This document shows, one piece after another, positions 1-9,411 of a stretch of DNA of 20,908 nt. The notes under the pieces were generated by a model. The model saw only the letters and a program-made list of their open reading frames with translations, did not search any database and was not told where the DNA came from. Origin of the DNA: Saccoglossus kowalevskii (lineage: Eukaryota > Hemichordata > Enteropneusta > Harrimaniidae); the NCBI RefSeq assembly GCF_000003605.2, contig NW_003123407.1, positions 142,511-163,418 of the forward strand, written 5' to 3'. The position numbers were made by a program, and so were the translations under genes. Numbering within the stretch: the stretch's first letter is position 1; each line of letters opens with the position of its first letter.

Positions 1-170
1 ATGACTCTGGCAGTCTGTAATACAGCGCTCGCTGTTGTGTCACTGAAATCGACAACCCTTCTTTTATTAACAAAGCACGATAGGCATCACTGAAATCAAC
101 ACCCTTTACATTTTATTGTAATACAGCAATCTGTAATACAGCGCTCGCTGTTGCATCACTGAGATCGGCA
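1..170. repeat. Duplicated segment with an ACAGCG/CGCTGT hairpin
   Basis: CTGTAATACAGCGCTCGCTG followed by a TCACTGA(A/G)ATCG-like sequence and CACCCTTT occurs twice (about 15-60 and 130-175), with a shorter partial copy between. Each contains a 6-bp-arm palindrome. May extend to the left of the window. Confidence 0.6.
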
Positions 171-197
171 CCCTTTGACAAACCATTAACATATATG

Positions 198-270
198 CTG
201 GCCGAGTACGGTCACTGGCCGTGATCGGTCACTGGCCGAGTAGAAATCTGGCCGAGTTCGGTGGTCACCT
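198..270. repeat. CTGGCCGAGT/CGGTCACTGG repeat cluster
   Basis: CTGGCCGAGT occurs three times and GGTCACTGGCCG twice in about 70 bases. A short GC-richer tandem tract next to the 26-bp array. Confidence 0.55.
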
Positions 271-390
271 AGCAGCGTTGACTATCGTCACAGGTTAGCA
301 GCGTTGACTGTCGTCACAAGTTAGAAGTGTTGACTATTGTCACAGGTTAGCAGTGTTGACTATCGTCACAGGTTAGCAGCGTAGACAGGT
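270..390. repeat. 26-bp minisatellite, about 4.5 units
   Basis: Units of TAGCAGCGTTGACTATCGTC plus ACAGGT begin at 270, 296, 322 and 348, with a partial one from 374. They differ by a few substitutions. Confidence 0.9.
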
Positions 391-434
391 TATTGATCCT
401 ATAATATAATATAATACTATTTTCTAAATACCAT

Positions 435-489
435 GCGCTTCAGCGAAAAAAGCGAAAATTAATTCCAAGCAAAAATAAAGTATTTTACG
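435..489. mobile_element. Fragment of the CTGTAAAATACTTTATTTTC TIR family
   Basis: Only one end is present (CTTCAGCGAAAA ... AAAATAAAGTATTTTACGG). It matches the right end of the elements at 11847-12064 and 13342-13553. Confidence 0.7.
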
Positions 490-527
490 GCTGTGTCTGC
501 ATGGCACAATTGTGGGGTTTAGTTATA

Positions 528-697
528 AGGCCAAAAAAAACAACAACTTATGTTGCCCTCAAGTCGGAAAATTGAAATATTGGGTCGGTCGGATTTTTTT
601 CGTGAATAGCAGAGTATATAGGAAAAAAAACACGACCCAATATTTCATATTTTTCGGTCAGTCGCTGAGGGCAACAAAACAATTTTTTTTTTGGCCT
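528..697. mobile_element. Foldback MITE-like element, about 170 bp
   Basis: The two halves are near-perfect inverted repeats (AGGCCAAAAAAAA, TTGCCCTCA and GAAATATTGGGTCG on the left, mirrored on the right). The transcript or single strand would form one long hairpin. The overlapping short frames on both strands are by-products of this symmetry. Confidence 0.85.
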
Positions 698-1215
698 AAG
701 GTTGTTTTCAAGGTGAATATGGATACAAACTGACATGGTTTCTATCTTTGCAAACTGCTTTGTTTTCGTTTGATTACACACTGTCAGCAGACCATAGAAT
801 ACCTTGTAGAAAATGGAGTACACCTAATAGATACAGTTGTTAATAAACGCATGTTGTATAAATGTTTATTGTATGTCAGGGTTTATACAGTCATATTTAC
901 TTGAACTGGAATTTGGAATGAAATGTTCTGGAAAAATTGATTTAAGTTTATGAAGGTCCTGAAAATGAAAACAATCAGCATAAAAATCCATGTTGCAAAA
1001 TGTCTATTTAAATCACCACAAAAGTGAGAAGAAATGAATTGGTTGAATTTAAAGATTGCCTTGTATCCCTGGAATTTTGACAAAAATTGTGAAAATTAAA
1101 CTTTTATGATATTTCTACTTATCCATTCTCTTCTAGAATTCTCTGCACTTTGCTCTCAAAATACAAATATTACGCATACTAATTATCTTATTTATTACCC
1201 CCCCCCCCCTTCAAG
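698..1215. other. Non-coding AT-rich stretch
   Basis: No exon, RNA gene or repeat recognised; it ends in a run of C (1199-1209) that serves as pyrimidine tract for the exon at 1216. Missing upstream exons of the plus-strand gene are not visible here. Confidence 0.4.
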
Positions 1216-1349
1216 GGGTACAGATCATGACAATCAAACAGACTTTCCATTCTTATTGGATTACTGGAGAAAACAGAACAGATTGGACCCTCATGTAGCC
1301 ATGGCAACACAGAATAATGCTATAATTGCTTTCATATCAAAGCACACAG
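1216..1349 (+). CDS. Penultimate exon of an unrecognised plus-strand gene (partial)
   Basis: Acceptor TTCAAG behind a run of C (an unusual but valid pyrimidine tract) and donor CACAG|GTAATA. The exon enters in phase 2 and leaves in phase 1. It has 44 whole codons of mixed, protein-like composition, including DFPFLLDYWRKQNRLDPH and AIIAFISKHT. I do not recognise the family. Joining to the exon at 2062 keeps the frame and makes a Gly at the junction, which is the main support. Upstream exons would lie before the window or are too short to see. Confidence 0.5.
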
Positions 1350-2061
1350 GTAATATATATTTGAGTAAATTGCATATGAACTGGTTTGTTTTCAAGAGCA
1401 ATATAAACTAGGTGGACCCATTACTACTTTCTCATATTTTCTTTATTGGTACTGTTAGCATAAATGAATCACCCACATTTATCTTTTTAGCTCCGCTGTT
1501 GACTTTGTCGAGCAGAGCTCGAGCTGATCATGTGAGTGATTGTCCGTCAGCGTTCGTCATCCATGTCAACTTTTTCGACTTCTTGAAAACTACAAGCCTG
1601 AATACTTTGATACTTGATGTACTTGTACCTTGGGTAGACCTCTCGTAGATTTGTCCATTTCATGATGTTTCCTTCCATTCTCTAATTTTGGTGAATATTT
1701 TTGGTAAAATGTGATATTTTCGACTTCTTGTTAAAAACTGCAAGTCCGATTTCTCTGATACTATATATATTGTTCATTTTCTAATGATGTCTCCAGTTCT
1801 TTAATTGCCATGTGCATTGCTAACAGTGGAGTTATCGCAGCCGACAGGCTGCTTGTTTGGAGATTATATAACCCAAATTCAGTTAGTATAGTTCAACAAT
1901 TATGTCAATGAAAGGCAAAGATCTCCAAGTTGACATTTAATGACCAAACCCCCTCGAGTTGATGCTATGCCCTAATGAGTACCCACCTTCATGTCAATTG
2001 TCTAAATCGTTCTCCTGCCAAAATTGTTTATATTATGTATTGTTGTTTTTTTTCAATCAAG

Positions 2062-2168
2062 GAATGGTGTATAATAAATCACTGGACCGCATCTTTGAAG
2101 GAGATTATCCAAATGTTATTAAAGGAACAAATGTAAAGCTACATAAGAATCCAAATTCTAAACTATGA
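2062..2168 (+). CDS. Terminal exon of the unrecognised plus-strand gene
   Basis: Acceptor TTTTTTTTCAATCAAG, then GA completing a Gly codon with the G left by the previous exon. 34 codons (starting MVYNKSLDRIFEGDY, ending in the basic NVKLHKNPNSKL), then TGA at 2166-2168. The joined 79-residue tail looks like a compact soluble C-terminus; no domain is recognised. AATAAA follows about 210 bases later. Confidence 0.5.
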
Positions 2169-2378
2169 ACACCGAGACCTCGAGATCTGTATTGAGCAGT
2201 ATATCTTTCACTATTATCAACTTTCACTATTATCAACTTTCTCAAGTCATTAGCTTTTATACTCTAACAAAACTAAACGATTGTTAATTTCACAAATGTA
2301 ATTCTTTTTTTTCTTTTTTTCAAAAACTACTTTTTGAAATTACTGATTGTATTAAATCATTAAATTTACTGGAATAAC

Positions 2379-2384
2379 AATAAA
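2379..2384 (+). terminator. Poly(A) signal for the plus-strand gene
   Basis: AATAAA about 210 bases after the stop at 2168, a normal 3'UTR distance. AT-rich DNA makes chance hexamers likely, so this rests on position. Confidence 0.35.
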
Positions 2385-2399
2385 TATGGTTTGAGTGAA

Positions 2400-3213
2400 A
2401 AACAATAGACAAGTTTTGAGTTCCTACAGTCAGGATCTTCCATGGCTGCTTCTTTATGACTGAAAGGGGTCGCTATTATAACCAGTCAGTCATGAACCCA
2501 GAATAGTTTCCCAGAGATATGTTATCTGTATGTACCAGGATGTAATTAATTAAGCTTTGTCCAATATTTATTTGTGCCAGACGACAGTTCTGTACTTCAA
2601 ATGTCACTGCTGTCTCTCCTGGCATTTTTTTGTTAATCTGGGTCAGTGGATTTTGCCTTCCCACTTACTCAGACATATTGCTAGTACTAGGATGGTGGAT
2701 TCATCTTCATTTTTGGAGAAACTAGAAAAACCAGACTATGCATATAGGTATGTGCCCTACAGATTTTACCTTATATATTCTCAACTGCAGAACATCAAGA
2801 TATTGTACAAAGAACGATGAAATCTTGCTTATTGAAGATCACAACAAATGTTTGAGTTCATTTACTAAGATTTTAATGTACAATGTTAGCACAGAATAAA
2901 AGCAGTCTCTTCTGTTTCATCACACTTTCCTCAAGCGTGAACGTCCCATAGGTTTTCAAAGCAAAGTTGAAATGCGTGGCGTCAGTTCAGTCTAGAATGG
3001 AGATGTACATTTCCTATAAACATGACATGAAAAAGAGTGTATACAATATTGCAAAAAAATCAATAAGTTGTTGGTCATTTCTCAACTATCAGTCCATAAA
3101 TCTTTGTGAATGCCATTTCACTAATTACGAACTTCTTTGCTTAAAGAACATGACTTGCTATACTACACACTTTGACTATTCAGATCCTAACTTTGTTAGT
3201 CTTATTTAATCTG
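2400..3213. other. Intergenic stretch without a supported gene
   Basis: Short frames occur on both strands, but none has paired splice sites and a frame that joins to anything. A possible exon at 2690-2747 (MVDSSSFLEK...) was not supported. Confidence 0.4.
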
Positions 3214-3386
3214 TACTGTAAAATACTTTATTTTCGCTAAAGGGATAATTCAGTGAAAATACCTTTTTTTCTATATTTTACATTCAACTCGTCAAAAATC
3301 AGTGAAAATAAATTCCATACAAAAAACCCCAAAAAGTCTTTTCAGTGAAAATTAATTCCAGCTAAAAAATAAAGTACTTTACAGTA
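3214..3386 (-). mobile_element. TIR element, family B copy 1, 173 bp
   Basis: Ends TACTGTAAAATACTTTATTT and its inverse ...AAAGTACTTTACAGTA. The interior matches the elements at 11847 and 13342 in reverse orientation (TCAGTGAAAATAAATTCCAT core). A non-autonomous DNA transposon remnant with no coding capacity. Confidence 0.88.
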
Positions 3387-4621
3387 TGCTAATTTTATAT
3401 CAGTCTCCAGCTTGTTATAACAGCTTATCCAGCAAGAACGTAAACAAGATAAAAAAATATAGAAAAATTTTGATTTATTTCAAAAGTTAGAAAATGATCT
3501 TCTCGCCCAACCACATAAGATTGGCATATTTAGTCATTCTGAACAAGTCTCTCCATATACCGGTAATATATTCATTAGCCATGAGCGGGTTAATTTGCAT
3601 AATTAAGTATGTATTATTACTGATTGGGCTAGTTTATCGGTCTATTATTTATTAGTAATTTTCTTTGATGGTTGAAGGTTAAGACAGGATTCACAACTCA
3701 AGTTGTAGCTTGATGTGACAGGTCATATAGAATCCTAATTAATTCCTGTGCTTATGGTCAAATAAATTGCGCCCTCTAGTGATACAGTGCTTCTATGACA
3801 TAGATGGGTGTCTTTAAAAGCATCAATATCATTTTTATCTGTAGACATCCATCAGTGAAGAATGTTTTTGAGAGATTTTATTCCACCCACCACACAATCA
3901 GTTATCGATTTGAGTGACATTGCCTGTACCCATATACATTTGTCAATAGACTGGTACAGTTTAGGCAATTTATTTCATTTTAAATTAAATAAAAAATATT
4001 GCGAACAGCGTTTTTTATTTTAATTTAACTGAAAACAAAAATCACCACAGCTGGGCCATTCTGATCCGTCACTAGAGGGTGCACTTTATAAAAATGACAC
4101 CATTTTTCAGGACAACAGGTTGAGTTGAAAGTGTTGATTAACACATGGAGGTGAAAAAAAAAAGCTTTTTTACCTCTATGATTCACGTAAAGGAAATCCT
4201 GATGTTGCCAGTCAAACAACCATGCACATGCAACCATGCAGGAAAAAGAATAAATTACATTTTAAGTTAATTTTCGTAAAGCGAAAATTATATAACAAAC
4301 ATGTACATTCTTGAAATTGCCAATTTGAAATGTGTGCATATCTGAAATCGTGAATCGTTTACAAATTGAATTGACTGTATTTAAGTAGTTAGGGGGCCTT
4401 GGCTGTATTCAAGTAGTTAAGTAGCCTTGTGTTCAAAAAATCTTACAAGCCTGTTCCCAAATGATTACAGAAACAAGATTTAAGTTTGTTTTAAAGGCTG
4501 TTGGATGCATTGAAATACCCCATCAGCCAAGGTACAATTATCCCACCATAACATCACGATTATTACTTATGCAGATTTGAGTTACATGTAGAGTGTGTCC
4601 TCTTTGGCAATACAATATTTC
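3387..4621. other. Intergenic AT-rich DNA
   Basis: No gene recognised. Small structures only: a poly(A)/poly(T) palindrome with GAGGT/ACCTC ends (4147-4176) and an imperfect direct repeat of about 28 bp around TATTTAAGTAGTTAG (4375-4432). Confidence 0.4.
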
Positions 4622-4731
4622 GTATTTATCCGAGTAAGAGATTGAGGTCATGTCCGGGCATACATATGCCCACCCCTATTTTTAGGCAATTTTCCATGTT
4701 TAAGACCCTGGGCTCTTACCGGGATAAATAC
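4622..4731. mobile_element. Small foldback element, 110 bp
   Basis: GTATTTATCCGAGTAAGAG at the left end mirrors CTCTTACCGGGATAAATAC at the right with two mismatches. The middle holds a GGGCATACATATGCCC palindrome. Confidence 0.8.
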
Positions 4732-5751
4732 AGTACCACACGATTTCCATTGCCATCTAACACCAAATCTGATTGGCTGCTTGTTTCACAGGCACTTCCA
4801 AGTACACAGTAGCTTGACAGAATCGAGCACAGTCTCATGGAGGGCATGTTTGCAAAACAGTGTGATTCAGACCATGTAAATGTCCTCCTATATCACCTGA
4901 ATCACCTTTGATTCGGGCTGAATACTGAATACTACTCAGTTACACTAGTTGCTTGATATTTATAATTATTTGTAATAAATTCATAAAATTATATGCAGTA
5001 ATATAATAATATTTATACCCTAAACCCTTGGTAATACATACGACATGAAATCAGTCAATATATGCAAATTATCGAATTAATATTCACTATTTCTAAAATT
5101 TCCAAAGTACTGCTTTTTTGCTACAAATTGTCAAATAAATTGTTTTTTTTGTTAAACCAAGACTTGTCAATCCCCGTATTGTGCCATTGAATTATGGGAT
5201 ACTATAATTGTTCTTGTTTATACAAAAAAAGCTCTGAAAATTAAGAAAGTAAACAACCCCACGCTTCAAGAATAACAGTGAATTCTTGAATATTTTACAG
5301 AATGTGTGCATATTATATACTCACACATCAAGTATGTCACACTATAGTATCAAACCCAAATACAAGTATAAGTACATAAATTTTTTAAACATTATTCAGG
5401 TAAATGCAGTATTTACGATATTTGTTGTAATTAGTATGAAATTTTAAGCTCACTGATATAATATACTTTATTGACTGGATACGACTTTTTTTGCCTGAGA
5501 ACGGGAACGCCCTAACTTGCATTGGAATGTAAGCCGTACTGAGGGCAGCAAAGGCTATATTCAGTCCATAAAGGTTTCATCATACAGCTTATAGAAGTAA
5601 TTACACGATGTAATTTAGAATGGCACATTTTGTTTTGATTGATAAAAGCAGGACCGGGCACACTGAGCCAGGCGTGATATGGGAAATTATTGCCCTTCCT
5701 ATAGCGATACAAGGCCAAGCATTACTAAGTATATGATAAAGCACAATAATT
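4732..5751. other. Intergenic AT-rich DNA
   Basis: Nothing coding or repetitive that I can support in this kilobase. Confidence 0.4.
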
Positions 5752-5930
5752 TACTGTAAACAAAATTGGAATCTATTTTCGTTGAAGGGATGATTGAGTG
5801 AAAATAAAATCAAGGAAATATTTTACATTCAACTCATCAAAATTCAGTAAAAATAAACTTCATACAAAACGTCCAAAAAGTTTTTTTCAGCGAAAAATCA
5901 ATTACAGCAAAAATAAAGTATTTTACAGTA
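5752..5930 (-). mobile_element. TIR element, family B copy 2, 179 bp
   Basis: Begins TTACTGTAAA (left TIR decayed) and ends AAAATAAAGTATTTTACAGT. Same orientation as copy 1. The 62-codon frame across it is not a gene. Confidence 0.8.
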
Positions 5931-6481
5931 GTTTAACTTGCACTCAGTGGCCCTCAGTATCCAAAAATGTCATCTCATGCAATTAATATTTCCAATAATA
6001 TGCTAATTAGCAAATGAATATGCATGGATAATTTGTTAATGTTTGTGGCCACTTTTAAATTTATTTAAATCATCTGATTCAAAATACAAGTAAATAAGTA
6101 ATTCTCAAATAAAACCTAGAGTATAACAGAGATAAGTGTTGTCCAGGTGTATTATACCATTTTAAAGTAGATATGTTGTCTAAAACTGACCTTATTTACA
6201 ACAAAAATTAAGTAAGTGATTGTTTACCGCTATTTTTAAACACTTAAAAAAAAAAATTCACAAATTGATGAAGTATATTAAAAAAGCATTTGGCAGCAAT
6301 ATGTGTATTTTGAAATATGAAAAAAATTCACATCACTAATTTGACAAAAAAACAAAAATCTGCGTATTAGATGATTTTGATTCAACTTTTTGGCCAATTA
6401 AATAACAAAATACAAATAACAAAATGAGCCAAAATTAAATTATTTACAGTTACAGAATTTGGAAACTATTTTGCTGCTCCA
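5931..6481. other. Very AT-rich intergenic stretch
   Basis: Long A-runs and T-runs, no exon or structured repeat. It abuts the GC-rich element at 6482 very sharply. Confidence 0.4.
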
Positions 6482-6810
6482 TATCCTCGGGGGCGGAGCT
6501 ACGTCACGGACGTTCTACGTTGCTAAGACGCGCACCAATGTACCACGTATGAGGGTTGTGCGCGCTGCTGTGGAACGCCGGTGGAGCCGGTGAAAACTCG
6601 AGAAAACAGCATAAACTCAACTTTGAAGTAATCCTGATCAACCAAATTCATATATGTTACACACGTAGGGCTAATCTTGTTACACTGTTCAGGGGACTCT
6701 CAACAACCATCGCAAAGTACCGTTTTCTGCGAGTTTTGGGTCTTTGTTTTCACCGCCGCGGGTTGCCAGGCAGTAGAAAATGCCCGGATGCCCCCCCCCC
6801 CCCGAGGATA
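6482..6810. mobile_element. GC-rich element bounded by TATCCTCGGGGG inverted repeats, 329 bp
   Basis: TATCCTCGGGGG at 6482-6493 mirrors CCCCCGAGGATA at 6799-6810. The interior is far richer in CpG than its surroundings and holds GGGGCGGAGC (Sp1-like) next to TACGTCAC (CRE-like). Probably a MITE; a captured promoter fragment is the alternative. The 89-codon plus frame inside has no supporting features. Confidence 0.6.
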
Positions 6811-7321
6811 CCCACTTTAACTTAAAGTCTGTTAACTAATGTATACATGTAGGATACATGTAGGTATGCGTGTTGTTTTGTGCCACCAATACAGTACAGC
6901 TTTTACCAAACATGTTGCACACATCCGTACATTTATAACATTTGCGTCTTCCAACTAACCTGCATTGCATATTTTTATTGCACTTTTTTACCATACCACG
7001 CTGCGAGCTGAATCCTATTTTTGAGACGGTAAAAATTATTTCTGATGATTTTTGTTCAAATTTTGCCTAAATAAACATAATTCTAGAGAATTGGCCGACG
7101 CGAATACGTTATGAATACGCAATTCAAATGCGATAAATGTGCAGCCTGTATGTGACCTTAATGCGATGAAAGCATGATACGAATGTGAAAATCAGGAAAG
7201 GTTGCGCGAGAGCCGTACTGCATTCGAACAATGTGATGTGTCATCCATAAAAACAATACAGGTTTATATCACCCAAATCCTCCATTGTGCGCAAGTTACA
7301 AACTGAACCAAGATTTAATTA
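6811..7321. other. Intergenic stretch without recognised features
   Basis: No exon with paired splice sites; some CpG-containing sequence near 7090-7210 but no recognisable gene. Confidence 0.35.
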
Positions 7322-7564
7322 GACCTTTCACCACAAGTTTCCCCTTTTCATCACAAATTCATAAAATATTCCAGTTTATAGTCTGCACTTTCCTTCAATA
7401 GAAAATTTGGACAAAAATAGCTAAATATTTTGAGTAAAACCTGAAATTGACTCAAATCTTGTCTGTTGGCTCCAAAATTAGGGTTCATTTCCAGAAATAT
7501 TGAAGAATATGAGAAAAAAGTATCAAAAAATTTGGCCAAGGAAGTCTGGTGGTGAAAAGTATTA
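7322..7564 (+). mobile_element. TIR element, family E copy 1, about 243 bp
   Basis: Ends GACCTTTCACCAC and GTGGTGAAAAGTATT. The interior (TTTATAGTCTGCACTTTC ... TCTGTTGGCTCCAAAATTAG) is shared with the elements at 8643 and 13922. The 62-codon minus frame inside is not a gene. Confidence 0.85.
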
Positions 7565-8289
7565 AATCCTCTAAACTAAAACTTGATAAATTCAATCACA
7601 GTTATATACAAAAAAAAACTTGTAATACACGCAGGATTTTTAAGATTAATGTATATGCGATGAAGAATTAAAAAAGTCACATGAATTGCTTTATGATCCC
7701 AAAATCGCAAGAGAAAACAACATCTCTAATATTTTAATGCAAATTAGTGAATCTATGAAAGTACTCATTCGCGTTCATCTCAGACCGTTTTTGATTATTC
7801 ACAAAACATGTCCCCGATTAGCGTTTTTGAATGCAATGATAAATTTGTTTATTTCTGTTTATGCAATCAAATATTTCCAAGCATCTACTTTGTTCTGTGA
7901 TGCTATCGATTTGAACGATGTTTGACGTACTTGCACAGAATGGGGCCGCTTACGAACATTTGCAAATCTTTAGAATTTGCTTGTTACGAGAACTTCATCG
8001 CATATCACCGTACATAATTACGAAAGCTGTGTACGCCCTGATCCTCTAAATCCTTCATTATTGATATAAAAATTAGAGTAAAGTAGAACCATTACAATGC
8101 ATCATCTACTGTAATCTGCACCGCTTTCATTATAAACATTATGGAAAAGAAAAAAATAGGTGCATGTACATACTGTGAACGTTGTGATTTGAGTATTTAA
8201 TGTTGCATATTCCATGAATATTCCTGTGACTAAATATATCACATAATAATACCAAAACTGAGATAAACTATTCCTATTAAGAGTACAAC
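7565..8289. other. Intergenic AT-rich DNA
   Basis: A 79-codon plus frame (7686-7925) is present but has no homology I recognise and no splice or start context that supports it. No repeat seen. Confidence 0.35.
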
Positions 8290-8473
8290 TACTGTAAAAT
8301 CTGTATTAAAAGCCGCGGCTTCTAATAAAATGGTACAATGCAACAGAGGTGATACAGCTTTTATTAGAGCATCTACACATGGGAAATGGTGATTTTTTTT
8401 GGTTCTCTATTATTCAAAAAGAATAGGTGCAGCTTCTATTAGGGATGCGGCTTCTAATAAAGATTTTACGGTA
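8290..8473. mobile_element. TIR element with CGGCTTCTAATAAA repeats, 184 bp
   Basis: TACTGTAAAATCTGTATTA at the left mirrors AATAAAGATTTTACGGTA at the right. GCGGCTTCTAATAAA, CAGCTTTTATTAG and GCAGCTTCTATTAG recur inside. Same terminal TACTGTAAAAT as family B but a different body. Confidence 0.8.
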
Positions 8474-8642
8474 TATCCATTTGATCGCTATTCTTTTTCC
8501 TGCAAAAAATTTTGAGTAATATTTTTATGTATTTTTCTACGATTTCTTCCCCGTAAACTACAGGTCTGGATCAAAATACATATATTGTATGCAGGATTAA
8601 ATTGTGAAAAGTGAACTACAAAAGATTATGGCAACCGTTTAT

Positions 8643-8859
8643 TAACCTTTTCACTACCAGTTCCTTTTTTTATCACAAATTCACAAAATAGTCTGTTTAT
8701 AGTCTGCATTTTCTTTCAAAAGATTGTGCTAAAAATCGCCAAACAAAAATTGACTCAAATTTTGTCTGTTGGCTCCAAAATTAGGGTTCAATATTTGAGA
8801 ATATCAGAAAAAAAGTGCAGACAAATTTGGGCGACAAAGTCTGGTGGTGAAAAGGTTAC
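8643..8859 (+). mobile_element. TIR element, family E copy 2, about 217 bp
   Basis: TAACCTTTTCACTACCAG at the left and CTGGTGGTGAAAAGGTTA at the right are inverted repeats. Same orientation and interior as copy 1, with small deletions. It ends just beyond the predicted poly(A) site of the PAG-like gene. Confidence 0.9.
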
Positions 8860-8869
8860 ATTAAACTGA

Positions 8870-9049
8870 GTTTGGGGCTATCGTCTTTATTTTATTGTCT
8901 AGTTCATTTACGTAAATGACAGAGGTATGTCTACAGTCCAAATAATTCATATTTTAATGATCCAGTATAGTATAAATTTGATTTTTGGTTCATGGAGTTG
9001 GGTTTCTGATAGACAAAATACAGTATAGATCTGAATGGGGGCGATCCGT
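8870..9049 (-). terminator. 3'UTR and poly(A) signals of the PAG-like gene
   Basis: On the minus strand two overlapping AATAAA hexamers lie at 8896-8886, about 155 bases after the stop, giving a 3'UTR of roughly 180 bases. The UTR includes a 65-base fragment (8905-8970) of the 97-bp repeat from intron A-B, in the opposite orientation. The cleavage site itself is estimated. Confidence 0.5.
8905..8970. repeat. Single fragment of the 97-bp repeat, inverted
   Basis: This stretch (ACGTAAATGACAG... to ...TAATGATCCAGTATA) matches the reverse complement of the 97-bp unit at 15410-16065 with scattered mismatches. It lies within the predicted 3'UTR of the PAG-like gene. Confidence 0.7.
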
Positions 9050-9411
9050 CTAGTCTGGAGTATTCCACAGTTTGTCTTGTTTCTCTTCTTCTTCGTCCTC
9101 TTCTTGTCCGTGTATAGTCTGGTAAGTGTGGTCTTTCTTCTGCCAAAATCCTTCATCTACTTTATGCTGGCTGATGTGCACCATATCATCAGCTTTCAAC
9201 TTCTCCTCAGCGGCGAGATCGGCATTCAGTTCATCAATAGCCTGGTAGCCGGGATCAGTGGCATCAGTATTGTCTTTGATCCGTGAATAATCAACGTCTC
9301 CATCATCGCTTGACTTCGATATCCTTGAACTTGATCTCTGATTCTCTCGGTTTGGCGCTGCGTCTATTTTCTTGCGTGACTTATTCACCTTTGAGTAAAG
9401 TGCGCTAACAT
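9050..9411 (-). CDS. PAG1: PAG-like terminal exon F
   Basis: Acceptor ATACTTCAG before 9411, entering in phase 1: the G of exon E plus AT gives Asp. 119 codons, then TAG at 9052-9050. Motifs in order: LYSKVNK, DYSRI, GYQAIDELN, TYQTI. The YSRI-x10-YQAI spacing (residues 426-443) fits an ITAM-like pair. Vertebrate PAG1 has the same closing order of a YSSVNK site, DYEAI and YESI. Unlike vertebrate PAG1, the C-terminus (...LWNTPD) is not an obvious PDZ ligand. Confidence 0.82.

Noticed and set aside
1491-1531. Possible middle exon of the plus-strand gene (TTTTTAG acceptor, CAT|GTGAGT donor)
   Set aside because: It enters in phase 1 but leaves in phase 0, which breaks the frame into the exon at 2062; joining 1349 directly to 2062 works.
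2690-2747. Exon-like MVDSSSFLEK... stretch with a GTATGT donor
   Set aside because: No partner exon in a compatible phase; the frame compatible with exon 1216-1349 hits a stop within 12 codons.
9035-9286. Plus-strand hydrophobic frame opposite exon F
   Set aside because: Antisense shadow of acidic and lysine-rich coding sequence.
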